A stretch of DNA of 64,000 nt from Anaerocolumna chitinilytica. Its GTDB lineage: Bacteria; Bacillota; Clostridia; Lachnospirales; Lachnospiraceae. Each line of letters opens with the position of its first letter. Position 1 is the first letter of the stretch. The position numbers and the translations under genes were made by a program. The notes under the pieces were generated by a model, which saw nothing but the letters and a program-made list of their open reading frames with translations, had not been told where the DNA came from and did no database searches. The stretch lies in NCBI RefSeq assembly GCF_014218355.1, contig NZ_AP023368.1:3228001-3292000 (forward strand), read 5' to 3'. Of this stretch, positions 34,433-42,954 are shown in pieces.

Positions 34433-34804
34433 TTATTTTTTTCTAATCGATCGTATAACAAGTCCATCTGCCGGCGCATCTTCCATAGATGCCATTATTG
34501 CTGCTGTTATTACAGCCACTAACTGAGGGTCATTTATTGCATTTTCCGTGCCTTGTCCAATCTGCCTTTCTGCTGTTATCTCTGCCGTCTGATTCTTGCT
34601 TTCATTTACCCTATACATGTTTCCGGTAAGTGATATACAGAATCTAATAATACTTATGATTCCCATGATTACAATCAGTGCCAGAAAGACTAGTCCAAGA
34701 ATTACTACTATATCCAAAAATTCATCGGGAATTTTATCGGAGATTTTTAATGCGAAACCCGCAGTAAGAAAACCGGTGTTCTCACAAAATCCTAACAAAC
34801 TCAT
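34433..34804 (-). CDS. OadG-like gamma subunit of a decarboxylase/carboxyltransferase complex
   Basis: A 123-residue protein with one membrane helix (about residues 31-56, DIVVILGLVFLALIVIMGIISII), then a polar stretch and an Ala/Met-rich helix (DPQLVAVITAAIMASMEDAP). It ends VIRSIRKK, which matches the OadG/MmdD C-terminal pattern. Such subunits anchor the soluble carboxyltransferase to the membrane Na+ pump. The pump beta subunit itself is not in this operon. Confidence 0.85.
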   Translation of the reverse strand: MSLLGFCENTGFLTAGFALKISDKIPDEFLDIVVILGLVFLALIVIMGIISIIRFCISLTGNMYRVNESKNQTAEITAERQIGQGTENAINDPQLVAVITAAIMASMEDAPADGLVIRSIRKK

Positions 34805-34878
34805 ATCTTATTTGCTCCTATCTGTACGTAGAATACGCTACCGCACGAATTTCATGTCTGAAAGCTTCTATCTGCCGG

Positions 34879-36312
34879 CTATACTGTACCTCTTTTTTTA
34901 TTTCCAGCAGGCACACTCTTTGTAAAGAGCATTTCAAAGGCATAAATCAAATGCTTTCTTGCAGAGCATTCATCTATGACAGCATCTACATAACCACGCT
35001 TTGCCGCCGATACAGCGCTTGCCTGGAGCTCTCTGTACTCTAACGCCTTTTCTTTCAAATCCACAGGTTCATTATCATATATTATGCTTACTGCCTCATT
35101 CTCGTCCATCATACCAACTGATGCCTTTTCTAGAGCAAATACCATATCCGCTCCCAAATGTTTTGAATTCATTGTAAGGTAAGCACTTCCGTAAGCCTTT
35201 CCGATAATTAAATTTACCTTAGGAACAGTAGAAGATGAAAATGCATAGGTAAGCTTTGCTATAGAAGCCGCTACCGTTGCCTCTTCCATGACTTCCGTCT
35301 GAAACCCTTCCGTATCGGTCAATGACAATACCGGTATATGGAATGCATCACAAAAACGTACAAATCTTTCAGCTTTTAAGCATCCTTTTGTTGTAAGGGT
35401 TCCATTATGTTCAAAGAGAATCTCTCCTTCTTCGTTCTTAACTGCTCTTCGGTTTGCAATTGCTCCAATTGTCATTCCATTCAGGCGAAGGAACCCGGTA
35501 ACCATTTCCTTCGCATAGCTTGTCTTAGCTTCGAGAAAATACTTATCATCGGATACTTCCTTTAAAATAGCTGATGTATCCTTATCTGAAAAAACTTCTG
35601 CAGGAATCAAACGATTCAGGTCATCAAAGCATTCATCATATGATGCATCATCTTCATTACTTGCCGGAAGTAATGCCACAAGCTCACGGATAGCTTCAAT
35701 AACTGCACTCTCGTCTTCGCAAACAAAATCAACATTCCCATTTTCTGCTTGAAATTTTGCTGAGGACGTATCACATTTTGCAGTAAAATTTTTATTCAGC
35801 GCATTGGGTGAGTTTACAAACAGTTTCCCTTTTTCCTCTGCTATAAAAGAAAAATCACTTAAGGCGCTAAGAACAGCAAGCCCACCGCCGCAAGGACCTA
35901 ATATTGCGGTAATCTGAGGTATTACACCTGATGCCATTGTCTGCTTTAGATAGATTTCTCCCAAGCCGTTTAGTGCATCGGTGGCTTCCTGTAATCTTAA
36001 CCCGGCGCTATCGATTAATCCAATAACCGGTGCACCTACCTTAAGTGCTAAATCATAAAGTGTTATTATTTTTTTCGCATGCATCTCGCCGATTGTACCA
36101 TTTCCGGCGGAACTGTCCTGGCTATATACATATACTGGATTTCCATCTATGATTCCGTAACCGGTCACAACGCCATCGGAAGAAATTTCCTTCTGACTCA
36201 GATTAAAATCCGTATTTCTCTTTGTAACCAAAGCGCCAATTTCCACAAAACTGTTATCATCAAGAAGAGCATTGATTCGTTCCCTTGCTGACAATTGTTT
36301 AGCCGTATTCAT
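34879..36312 (-). CDS. Acyl-CoA carboxyltransferase subunit (MmdA/12S type)
   Basis: A 477-residue biotin-dependent carboxyltransferase with two crotonase-like halves: LSARERINALLDDNSFVEIGAL, YSQDSSAGNGTIGEMHAKKI, GLIDSAGLRLQEA, LGPCGGGLAVLSALSDFSFIAEEKG, and in the second half LTDTEGFQTEVMEEATVAASIAKLTYAFSSSTVPKVNLIIGKAYGSAYLTM. It is somewhat shorter than 12S/MmdA proteins (~510-525). It should accept a carboxyl group from or give one to an acyl-CoA such as propionyl- or methylmalonyl-CoA. It is the first gene of the operon, behind a promoter with a palindrome (36371-36399). Confidence 0.9.
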   Translation of the reverse strand: MNTAKQLSARERINALLDDNSFVEIGALVTKRNTDFNLSQKEISSDGVVTGYGIIDGNPVYVYSQDSSAGNGTIGEMHAKKIITLYDLALKVGAPVIGLIDSAGLRLQEATDALNGLGEIYLKQTMASGVIPQITAILGPCGGGLAVLSALSDFSFIAEEKGKLFVNSPNALNKNFTAKCDTSSAKFQAENGNVDFVCEDESAVIEAIRELVALLPASNEDDASYDECFDDLNRLIPAEVFSDKDTSAILKEVSDDKYFLEAKTSYAKEMVTGFLRLNGMTIGAIANRRAVKNEEGEILFEHNGTLTTKGCLKAERFVRFCDAFHIPVLSLTDTEGFQTEVMEEATVAASIAKLTYAFSSSTVPKVNLIIGKAYGSAYLTMNSKHLGADMVFALEKASVGMMDENEAVSIIYDNEPVDLKEKALEYRELQASAVSAAKRGYVDAVIDECSARKHLIYAFEMLFTKSVPAGNKKRGTV

Positions 36313-36370
36313 CTTCTGCCTCCAATTATTTCTATATTATAAATATAAATTCACACTTTCTGCCTATTAT

Positions 36371-36399
36371 ATTATAGGATAAATTACCGGTAATTTCAA
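36371..36399 (-). promoter_or_regulatory. Promoter with embedded 16-bp palindrome (operator) of the carboxyltransferase operon
   Basis: TTGAAA (36394-36399), a 17-bp spacer and TATAAT (36371-36376) on the minus strand. The perfect palindrome AAATTACCGGTAATTT (36381-36396) fills the spacer and enters the -35 box. A protein bound there would block RNA polymerase, so repression is the likely mode. The regulator is not known. Confidence 0.8.
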
Positions 36400-36409
36400 G
36401 GTTTTAAAA

Positions 36410-36439
36410 AAAGTTTCCTGCAAAGAAGCAGGAAACTTT
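36410..36439 (-). terminator. Intrinsic terminator after the GGDEF/HD-GYP gene
   Basis: AAAGTTTCCTGC (36410-36421) and GCAGGAAACTTT (36428-36439) form a perfect 12-bp stem followed by a U-run. It ends the transcript 11 bp before the next promoter. Confidence 0.92.
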
Positions 36440-36441
36440 GA

Positions 36442-38175
36442 TTAAAAATCCATTTTATATGTAGGTAATAATTGTATAAAGACTTCCGCAATCTCCGGAT
36501 CAAATTGAGTACCCGAGTTCTCCTTTAATTCAGAAATGGTTTGTTCCAATGAAAGTGCTTTCCGATAAGGTCTGTCTGATAGCATTGCAATAACAGCATC
36601 CGCTACCGTAAGTATTCTGGCAAGCTTTGGTATATCATTTTTCTTTAAGCCTCTTGGATAACCGGTGCCATCATATCTTTCATGATGGCATAACACCTCA
36701 TCAGCAAGATACATTAATTCAGGAGATGCTTTTATTATCTGATACCCTTTCTCCGAATGCCGTTTTATCATTTCATACTCTTCTTCGGTAAGACTTTCTT
36801 TTTTATTTAATACAGATTCATCAATGGTTATTTTACCAATGTCATGTATTTGTCCCAGAACACGCAGGTCTGTAATTTCAGCCTTCGTTAAATTCAAAGT
36901 TCCTTCCAATCGGTTGACAAGACGGCTTATACCCATGGCATGAGCTCTTTCTTCTTCGTTTTTTACATAAAGTGTTTGAAGAATAATGTTCACGGTTTTG
37001 TTCTTAACACTTCTGCTGACAGAAAGTTTCTCTTTATACATCATGTCATCTGCTTGCTTTATGATTCTCTCCAGATCTTCCTCTTTATGATATTTAACCG
37101 CATATCCCATAGATACAGAAAGAAAGATACTATCTATCATCTCATGTTTATTATTATCAAGCACCTTTTGGATAATTTCAGATGAATACTGTTCATCGGT
37201 ATTCGGTAAGAGCAGGATGAATTCATCCCCACCCCACCTCGCAACCAAATCTTCAGGTCTGCATACCTTTTGAAGAGAGTTTGCAGCGGCAATCAAAAGC
37301 TTGTCACCGACTATATGTCCAAAGGCATCATTGGTTAATTTTAACCCATTGACATCTGCAACGATAATTGATATAGGATAATTATCAGGCACGTCAAGCT
37401 TAATAAGCTGCTCTTCAAAGTGTCTTCGATTACTTATCCCTGTAAGTTTGTCATGGTAGGTCAGATATTGAATTTTCTCTTCCGCCTCTTTTTGAACAGT
37501 CGAATCATGAATAACTATTGTATTACCTTTTTGCACCCCTTGTCTATTCATGATAGGGGCTATGTATAATTCTACATCTCTGCGGCTTTTATTCTCATGT
37601 ATTACATAACCACTTTCTGTGCGTGGCTCAAGACAGGTCTCAGTCTGATTATTCAGCATACCTAAGTGAATAAGAGTTCCATCTTTCGAATAAACCTTCA
37701 TCAAATCCCCTAGCGGTCTTTTCCTCGTCTTTTTATCTGTAAGATCACAGATAGTCCTTGCCTTATCATTAATAAACTCGATATTCCCTTTTCCGTCCGT
37801 CACTATAATTCCATCTCTGATAGCTGAAAGAATTATCTGAAACCTTTTTTGCCTTATTCTATTCTCTTCCATATTCTTGATGTAGAAATCATATAAGAAA
37901 TAAATAAGAAGAGCTAATCCAATCATTAAGGCTGCGCGTATAACTACAATAGTAAAATATATACTACTGCCTCTATATGTAAGTGCTGTAGCGAAATAAA
38001 CCGCCAAGACCAACCCGCTTAACAGCAAACCTTTTTTATGATAAAAAAACACACCAACAATGATAGGAAAATAGTATAAATTATGTGCAAGAATGTAGAT
38101 TCCTTTACTTAAACAAAGCAAATTCAGTGCGACGGCAAAAAGAAAGGAGAAAATAAAAATTAGATGCTTCCTCAT
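36442..38175 (-). CDS. Membrane GGDEF/HD-GYP cyclic-di-GMP signalling protein
   Basis: A 577-residue protein. Three to four membrane helices (residues 5-100) are followed by a PAS-like domain (~112-228), a GGDEF domain (~235-390) and an HD-GYP domain (~400-577). The diguanylate cyclase motif is intact (GGDEF at 315-319), with an I-site RPED at 307-310 for product inhibition. The phosphodiesterase motifs are also intact: HDIGK (444-448), CHHERYDGTGYPRGL (496-510). Both making and breaking of c-di-GMP are possible, with the membrane/PAS part as sensor. It is monocistronic with its own promoter and terminator. Confidence 0.94.
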   Translation of the reverse strand: MRKHLIFIFSFLFAVALNLLCLSKGIYILAHNLYYFPIIVGVFFYHKKGLLLSGLVLAVYFATALTYRGSSIYFTIVVIRAALMIGLALLIYFLYDFYIKNMEENRIRQKRFQIILSAIRDGIIVTDGKGNIEFINDKARTICDLTDKKTRKRPLGDLMKVYSKDGTLIHLGMLNNQTETCLEPRTESGYVIHENKSRRDVELYIAPIMNRQGVQKGNTIVIHDSTVQKEAEEKIQYLTYHDKLTGISNRRHFEEQLIKLDVPDNYPISIIVADVNGLKLTNDAFGHIVGDKLLIAAANSLQKVCRPEDLVARWGGDEFILLLPNTDEQYSSEIIQKVLDNNKHEMIDSIFLSVSMGYAVKYHKEEDLERIIKQADDMMYKEKLSVSRSVKNKTVNIILQTLYVKNEEERAHAMGISRLVNRLEGTLNLTKAEITDLRVLGQIHDIGKITIDESVLNKKESLTEEEYEMIKRHSEKGYQIIKASPELMYLADEVLCHHERYDGTGYPRGLKKNDIPKLARILTVADAVIAMLSDRPYRKALSLEQTISELKENSGTQFDPEIAEVFIQLLPTYKMDF

Positions 38176-38229
38176 AATAGTAACCCCTCCATGCCGATAG
38201 GCTTTATAAGAATTAATTCATTTTATCGC

Positions 38230-38258
38230 ATTATACCATTATGTTTTTCCAAAAACAA
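38230..38258 (-). promoter_or_regulatory. Promoter of the GGDEF/HD-GYP gene
   Basis: TTGTTT (38253-38258), a 17-bp spacer and TATAAT (38230-38235) on the minus strand. Confidence 0.7.
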
Positions 38259-38290
38259 CATTTTTTTCCTTATCTCGCACACAATATATT

Positions 38291-39247
38291 TTATTTTAAC
38301 TTTAATTCTGCAAATGTTTTTTCTATTTGCTCCTTTGCCCAGTAATACATACCTCTATCCGGGTAACCTCTATAATCACATTCCATTGACATCGCGACAA
38401 ATAAATATAAGTCATACCATAGAATCCTAACATCTTCAGCTTCTGTAAAGGTCCTTTTACCGTATCCTTCTAAAAAGTCCGGCTTTTGGTTATGTGAACG
38501 AAATCCTACTTCCAGAAGTACGTCAGCCCACATACAACGTTCAAAATCAATGAGTCCCGTAATCGTTTTATCTTTGATAAAAATATTACCCTCCCAAAGA
38601 TCCCAGTGTACCAGTCTTGGAGTAGTTACTTCGCTAAAAAACTCTTTGTGTTTTTCCAACAACCTTTCAACAGAAGTATAGTCCAGGCCAATATCCAAGC
38701 TAATTCTCTCAGCATCCCCAAACAAATCTTTTAAAAATCCACGAAATACCTCAAACCAAGGTCTATGCCCATCCACCTTATTATAATATCCAAAGCCCTC
38801 ACCGGTAATGGAATTTATCTCTTTATTGTACTTACCGGTATTCAGTTCAATTGAATCCTTTTCTTCATCCGTAAGAGTTTCTTTCATGCTGTTTAAACTA
38901 TCTCCCTCTAATTTGGACATAAAAAAGTAATCACTTTCATAAATTGTGTGAGTAAAATCATGAAAAAGAACTTTTGGCACCGGAACCTTCGTTCTCTGCC
39001 GAACAAGTTCCATGCACTCCACTTCTGCTTTCATAATGTCTGTTTCATAACTTTGAACTTGAATTTCTTTTAATGGTGCAATTTTAAGAATCGCTTCAAA
39101 TCCGCTTTCAAAGATAATTAGGTATGCAGTATTAAAGTATCCTTCCGTGAGTTCTTTTGCACTTTTTATTTTTTCCATAGGAAAAGCCTTATCGGCCATT
39201 TTTTCAAGTATTTCTTCACTTACGCTGTTCTTTGTTTTACTATTCAT
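38291..39247 (-). CDS. Aminoglycoside-phosphotransferase-fold small-molecule kinase
   Basis: A 318-residue protein of the APH/ChoK kinase superfamily. The N-lobe lysine lies in FEAILKIAP, the catalytic loop is LVHWDLWEGNIFI (usual form H-x-D-x-x-x-x-N), and the Mg-binding motif is GLIDFERCMWAD (usual form D-x-D, here D-F-E). The substrate may be a sugar, amine or antibiotic. Similar genes are widespread in Clostridia without resistance, so I do not assign resistance. Confidence 0.87.
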   Translation of the reverse strand: MNSKTKNSVSEEILEKMADKAFPMEKIKSAKELTEGYFNTAYLIIFESGFEAILKIAPLKEIQVQSYETDIMKAEVECMELVRQRTKVPVPKVLFHDFTHTIYESDYFFMSKLEGDSLNSMKETLTDEEKDSIELNTGKYNKEINSITGEGFGYYNKVDGHRPWFEVFRGFLKDLFGDAERISLDIGLDYTSVERLLEKHKEFFSEVTTPRLVHWDLWEGNIFIKDKTITGLIDFERCMWADVLLEVGFRSHNQKPDFLEGYGKRTFTEAEDVRILWYDLYLFVAMSMECDYRGYPDRGMYYWAKEQIEKTFAELKLK

Positions 39248-39335
39248 TTTTTCCCCTTCACCTTATTTTTTACTGAAAACGTTTTATTTGAGAATGTACA
39301 ATTCTATAGAATCTGCTGTTATTTCGTTTACTGTT

Positions 39336-40670
39336 TTATATTCCGGATATTTGTTTTTCATTTTCAAGTTCTCTCTTATGGCTTTTATAACTTAAATACC
39401 ATTGAAAGGTAGATGCTATACGAAATAGAAACAGTATCAGGAAAACCCTTCGGAATGCATGAATGTTGTTTCCAAGCAGCTGATAGGCTTTAACTCCTGC
39501 CATTGGCATAATTGCATTACTCAGAGTGATAAATACCGTATAAATCGAAATACTAATGGTTTTATTCTTCTCCGGTATCACAGAGAGCAGATATTGCGGT
39601 AGATTTAATGGTATCGTAGCAAAGGCTAAATTAGCTAATGTATTCAATACAAGAAAGGTTATCATTCCCGCCTTCCCTGGAAGACTCGTAGAAATCATCA
39701 TACATATAGGGCAAAAAGCAAGTCCTAAATTACCGAAAATAACACCAAATCTTGGTCCGAATCTTTCATTTATCCTGCTCCAAAGGCCGATAGTTACAAA
39801 CTGGGCAAGTGCCGCTCCAATCGCAGCATAGCTTAGCCATGCTTCATTCATCTTAAGATAGTTAACTTGACCTAAGAAATAAAGTGTCCAGTCCGCTTGC
39901 CAGAAAACATAGAAAAAAAGTGCTCCGGCAAGAAATTTTATAAATGGTTTATATTTTATGATATCCTTTATTGAAGCTCTCAAGTGAGTCAGACTAAGGG
40001 AATCTGTCCCTTCTGTAACACCACCTTTAATCCTGGCAACAGCTACCACCTGCAATAGAAACATGGCGAATATAAACCAATAAAATATCTGATGCACTTT
40101 TATCTTGTAGCTAAGTTCAGTAGAATATGCAAGCAGAGCACCTGTTACAAGGGGTAAGGCAACATTGATAAAAAACATTCCACCCGTTCGTGCTGTCAAA
40201 ACACGATTTCTCTTTTCAAATGGAACAACATCCGAAAAATATGCCTGCCAACTGGCATTATAACCGGTCATTGGCCCCATAGACAAACTTAACAGTATCA
40301 AAAATACCAAAAAACGATAATGCTCCAAAAATGGTACAAAGCCAATAAGTAAATAAAAGAAGGCAAGTGCCAGTAAAGAAAGTCTGACCATAAGACCTTT
40401 ATTACGCAATCGATCTGTTAATATCCCAATGGGAAGTAATACAAGAAGCCCTACAAACTGGGGGATGGCAGTCACTTGACTTACCTGTGCATCCGTTGCT
40501 CCCAGCCGGAGGGCAAATAAATTATTGTTATTATTAATAATGTTCGTTGCTATCGCAAATAGAACTCCTTCGATAGTAAACATAAGCAGAGCATTATTTT
40601 CCGGTAAAAAAGAAGAAATGATGCTTTTCTTAAAGGCAGCTGCAGTTAAACTCTGCAAGCGTTTCTTCAT
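39336..40670 (-). CDS. Major facilitator superfamily transporter
   Basis: A 444-residue membrane protein with 12 predicted helices. The loop 2-3 motif is PIGILTDRLRNKGLMVRLSLLA (pattern G-x-x-x-D-R-x-x-R/N-x-x). SWQAYFSDVVPFEKRNRVLTARTG is characteristic of one uncharacterised MFS group in Firmicutes. The start at 40670 has GGAGGAG upstream; an in-frame extension to 40802 is unsupported. The substrate is unknown, and it may form a unit with the kinase gene 88 bp downstream. Confidence 0.88.
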   Translation of the reverse strand: MKKRLQSLTAAAFKKSIISSFLPENNALLMFTIEGVLFAIATNIINNNNNLFALRLGATDAQVSQVTAIPQFVGLLVLLPIGILTDRLRNKGLMVRLSLLALAFFYLLIGFVPFLEHYRFLVFLILLSLSMGPMTGYNASWQAYFSDVVPFEKRNRVLTARTGGMFFINVALPLVTGALLAYSTELSYKIKVHQIFYWFIFAMFLLQVVAVARIKGGVTEGTDSLSLTHLRASIKDIIKYKPFIKFLAGALFFYVFWQADWTLYFLGQVNYLKMNEAWLSYAAIGAALAQFVTIGLWSRINERFGPRFGVIFGNLGLAFCPICMMISTSLPGKAGMITFLVLNTLANLAFATIPLNLPQYLLSVIPEKNKTISISIYTVFITLSNAIMPMAGVKAYQLLGNNIHAFRRVFLILFLFRIASTFQWYLSYKSHKRELENEKQISGI

Positions 40671-40829
40671 GTAATAACTCCTCCCACAGCCTTTGTGCAT
40701 CTCTAAGTTGTTATCTGTTACCAATAATAGTAGCATAAATCCTGTATAATACAAGTCTTTCTTTTTATTACCTGAATATAATCCTACTCTGTTTAACTTC
40801 ATTGCTCACTTAAATGCTAAAGACATAAA

Positions 40830-40880
40830 AAACTATACGAATCAGAATTCTTCAACAAGTACTTCTGTTTCGTATAGTTT
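40830..40880 (-). terminator. Intrinsic terminator of recA-recX
   Basis: AAACTATACGAA (40830-40841) and TTCGTATAGTTT (40869-40880) form a 12-bp stem, with CAGAA/TTCTG pairing inside it. A UUUUUU stretch follows in the minus-strand transcript. Confidence 0.85.
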
Positions 40881-40924
40881 ATTCTACTAGGATATACCTA
40901 CTGGGATATATCTACCAATATTAC

Positions 40925-41521
40925 TTAATAATCAAGTTTGACATGTGATTTGATAAGGTCCATTCCATATCCCTTACGATAGAGTTTCGCAGCTAATTTT
41001 TGTTTTTCTTCCCTGCTCAGATTGTCTATATCCTTTGCTTTCTTCAGAATTTCTCTCTTAATTGCTTCCTCTTCGTTGTCATATTCAGTTCCAAGAGCTT
41101 CTTCTATTTCTTCATCTGATACCCCTTTTTGTTTGAGTTCTCCGATGATCTGCCTACGGCTCTTATTCTGCTTTTTTAAACGTACATAGTTGGCTGCATA
41201 TCTGGAATCATCGATGTAATGATAATTCTTAACATATTCGATTGCTTCGTCAATTGCCGCTTCTCTATAACCAGAAAGAGCAAGCTTAGCTCTAAGCTCA
41301 GCTTCTGTACGATTCATACTCTTCAATAAAGCCATTACTTTTTGTTTAGCTCTCTTAACCATATGGTCATTAAGTTCTTTTACAATCAAATCAGAAACTT
41401 CCTTGTCCACCTTAAGACCATATCGATAAATCTCTCTGTTATAAAGCATGAAGTAATATTCTTCTTCCAAATATACTTTTACTTTATTCTTACCGTATTG
41501 TTCTAAACCCGTTACAATCAT
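40925..41521 (-). CDS. recX: Regulatory protein RecX
   Basis: A 198-residue protein of three-helix repeats: RTEAELRAKLALSGYREAAIDEAIEYVKNYHYIDDSRYAANYVRLKKQNKSRRQIIGELKQKGVSDEEIEEAL, then a third repeat ending KGYGMDLIKSHVKL. It binds RecA filaments and limits or tunes recombination. Its ATG overlaps the recA stop (TAATG), so the two are translationally coupled and share the SOS promoter. Confidence 0.95.
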   Translation of the reverse strand: MIVTGLEQYGKNKVKVYLEEEYYFMLYNREIYRYGLKVDKEVSDLIVKELNDHMVKRAKQKVMALLKSMNRTEAELRAKLALSGYREAAIDEAIEYVKNYHYIDDSRYAANYVRLKKQNKSRRQIIGELKQKGVSDEEIEEALGTEYDNEEEAIKREILKKAKDIDNLSREEKQKLAAKLYRKGYGMDLIKSHVKLDY

Positions 41522-42555
41522 TACTGCTCATCTGCTTCCTTTTGGGAAATTACTGCTCCGGCGGTTATATTGTACTTCTCTCTAACCTTTTTCTCAATCT
41601 CATTAAAGACTTCCGGATTCTCTTTCAGGAATTGCTTGGCATTCTCTCTGCCTTGACCAATCTTAGCATCGTTATACGCATACCATGCACCGCTCTTTAT
41701 TACAATATTATCATTGGATGCCAAATCCAGAACATCGCCTTCTCTGGAAATACCTTGTCCAAACATTATGTCAAATTCAGCTTCTTTAAAAGGAGGGGCT
41801 ATCTTATTCTTAACCACCTTTATTCGAGTTCTGCTACCTACAATATCTCCGCCCTGTTTTAATGCTTCAATCTTACGAACGTCCATACGGATAGAGGAAT
41901 AGAACTTAAGGGCACGTCCGCCTGTAGTAGTTTCAGGATTACCAAACATTACTCCGACTTTCTCACGTAACTGATTGATAAAGATTACAATACAGTTGGA
42001 CTTACTGATAGCTGCTGTTAATTTACGGAGAGCCTGAGACATTAATCTGGCTTGTAAGCCCATATGAGAATCACCCATATCACCGTCGATTTCAGCTTTA
42101 GGAACCAGAGCTGCTACAGAGTCTACTATGATAATATCTACCGCACCGGAACGTACCATTGTTTCCGTAATCTCCAATGCCTGTTCTCCGTTATCCGGCT
42201 GTGATATGTAAAGATTGTCAATGTCTACACCTATTTTTTTGGCATATACAGGATCTAAGGCATGCTCTGCATCAATGAATCCGGCAATTCCGCCTATCTT
42301 TTGAACTTCTGCTACCATATGAAGAGCTACTGTTGTCTTACCACTGGATTCCGGTCCGTAGATTTCAATAATTCTTCCTTTGGGTATCCCTCCAAGACCT
42401 AATGCTATATCCAAGCTAATGGATCCTGTAGGAACGGTTTCTATATTCATATGCGCTGCCGTATCACCAAGTTTCATAACGGAGCCTTTTCCATACTGTT
42501 TCTCAATCTGTGCAAGGGCTGATTCCAATGCTCTGCTCTTATCTTCTTTTGACAT
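41521..42555 (-). CDS. recA: Recombinase RecA
   Basis: A 344-residue RecA: Walker [10 protein letters not shown] (about residues 67-75), [36 protein letters not shown], the L2 loop [25 protein letters not shown], and [26 protein letters not shown]. It carries out homologous recombination and LexA co-cleavage. AAAGGAGAGG precedes the ATG. Transcription starts at a near-consensus promoter with an SOS box (42574-42622). Confidence 0.99.
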   Translation of the reverse strand: MSKEDKSRALESALAQIEKQYGKGSVMKLGDTAAHMNIETVPTGSISLDIALGLGGIPKGRIIEIYGPESSGKTTVALHMVAEVQKIGGIAGFIDAEHALDPVYAKKIGVDIDNLYISQPDNGEQALEITETMVRSGAVDIIIVDSVAALVPKAEIDGDMGDSHMGLQARLMSQALRKLTAAISKSNCIVIFINQLREKVGVMFGNPETTTGGRALKFYSSIRMDVRKIEALKQGGDIVGSRTRIKVVKNKIAPPFKEAEFDIMFGQGISREGDVLDLASNDNIVIKSGAWYAYNDAKIGQGRENAKQFLKENPEVFNEIEKKVREKYNITAGAVISQKEADEQ

Positions 42556-42573
42556 ATTTCCTCTCCTTTATAC

Positions 42574-42585
42574 GAACTTATGTTC
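42574..42585. promoter_or_regulatory. LexA (SOS) box of recA
   Basis: cGAAC-TTAT-GTTCt fits the Gram-positive LexA site CGAACRNRYGTTYC nearly in full. It lies immediately downstream of the -10 box, so LexA would block initiation of recA-recX. Confidence 0.88.
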
Positions 42586-42593
42586 TTTTTTTA

Positions 42594-42622
42594 ATAATAG
42601 CGTATCTTCTTTCATTTGTCAA
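42594..42622 (-). promoter_or_regulatory. Promoter of recA
   Basis: TTGACA (42617-42622), a 17-bp spacer and TATTAT (42594-42599) on the minus strand. Confidence 0.88.
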
Positions 42623-42857
42623 TGAAAATATAAATTAACTGTATTAAAATTATTGAGTTTAAATCACCCTCTCCATTATCTGACGTTTATTCACCTTAGA
42701 GCTGTCTCCGGTAAATGTTAAAATAATCTGTGAATAATCCGGTGAAATACCGAAAGAAAAAATATAAGAATAAAACTATAACAATACAATAGCAGAAAGG
42801 GGGAATTTTGTAAAGTCTTATCTCGGGAAATTATATCACAAAGGTTAAATTAAGAAA

Positions 42858-42910
42858 ACAGCTTTCAATAAATGTTCACATACTTATGCAAAACATTCAT
42901 TGAAAGCTGT
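42858..42910 (-). terminator. Intrinsic terminator after hppA
   Basis: ACAGCTTTCAAT (42858-42869) and ATTGAAAGCTGT (42899-42910) form a perfect 12-bp stem, extended by AAATGTT/AACATT pairing. A U-rich tail follows. Confidence 0.8.
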
Positions 42911-42954
42911 ACTAACTCGTTTGTATCGTTTAATTGTTCTATGCTTTACCTGCT

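Larger units (their letters stand above)
42556..42954. other. Intergenic region between hppA and recA
   Basis: A 399-bp gap with the recA promoter and SOS box at its left end and the hppA terminator (42858-42910) at its right end. The ~230 bp between them are A/T-rich, with no frame or strong structure that I can see. Confidence 0.6.

Noticed and set aside
38291..40670. Antibiotic-resistance pair (aminoglycoside kinase plus MFS efflux)
   Set aside because: The kinase shows only superfamily motifs and a D-F-E in place of D-x-D; the MFS group is uncharacterised. Nothing mobile flanks them.
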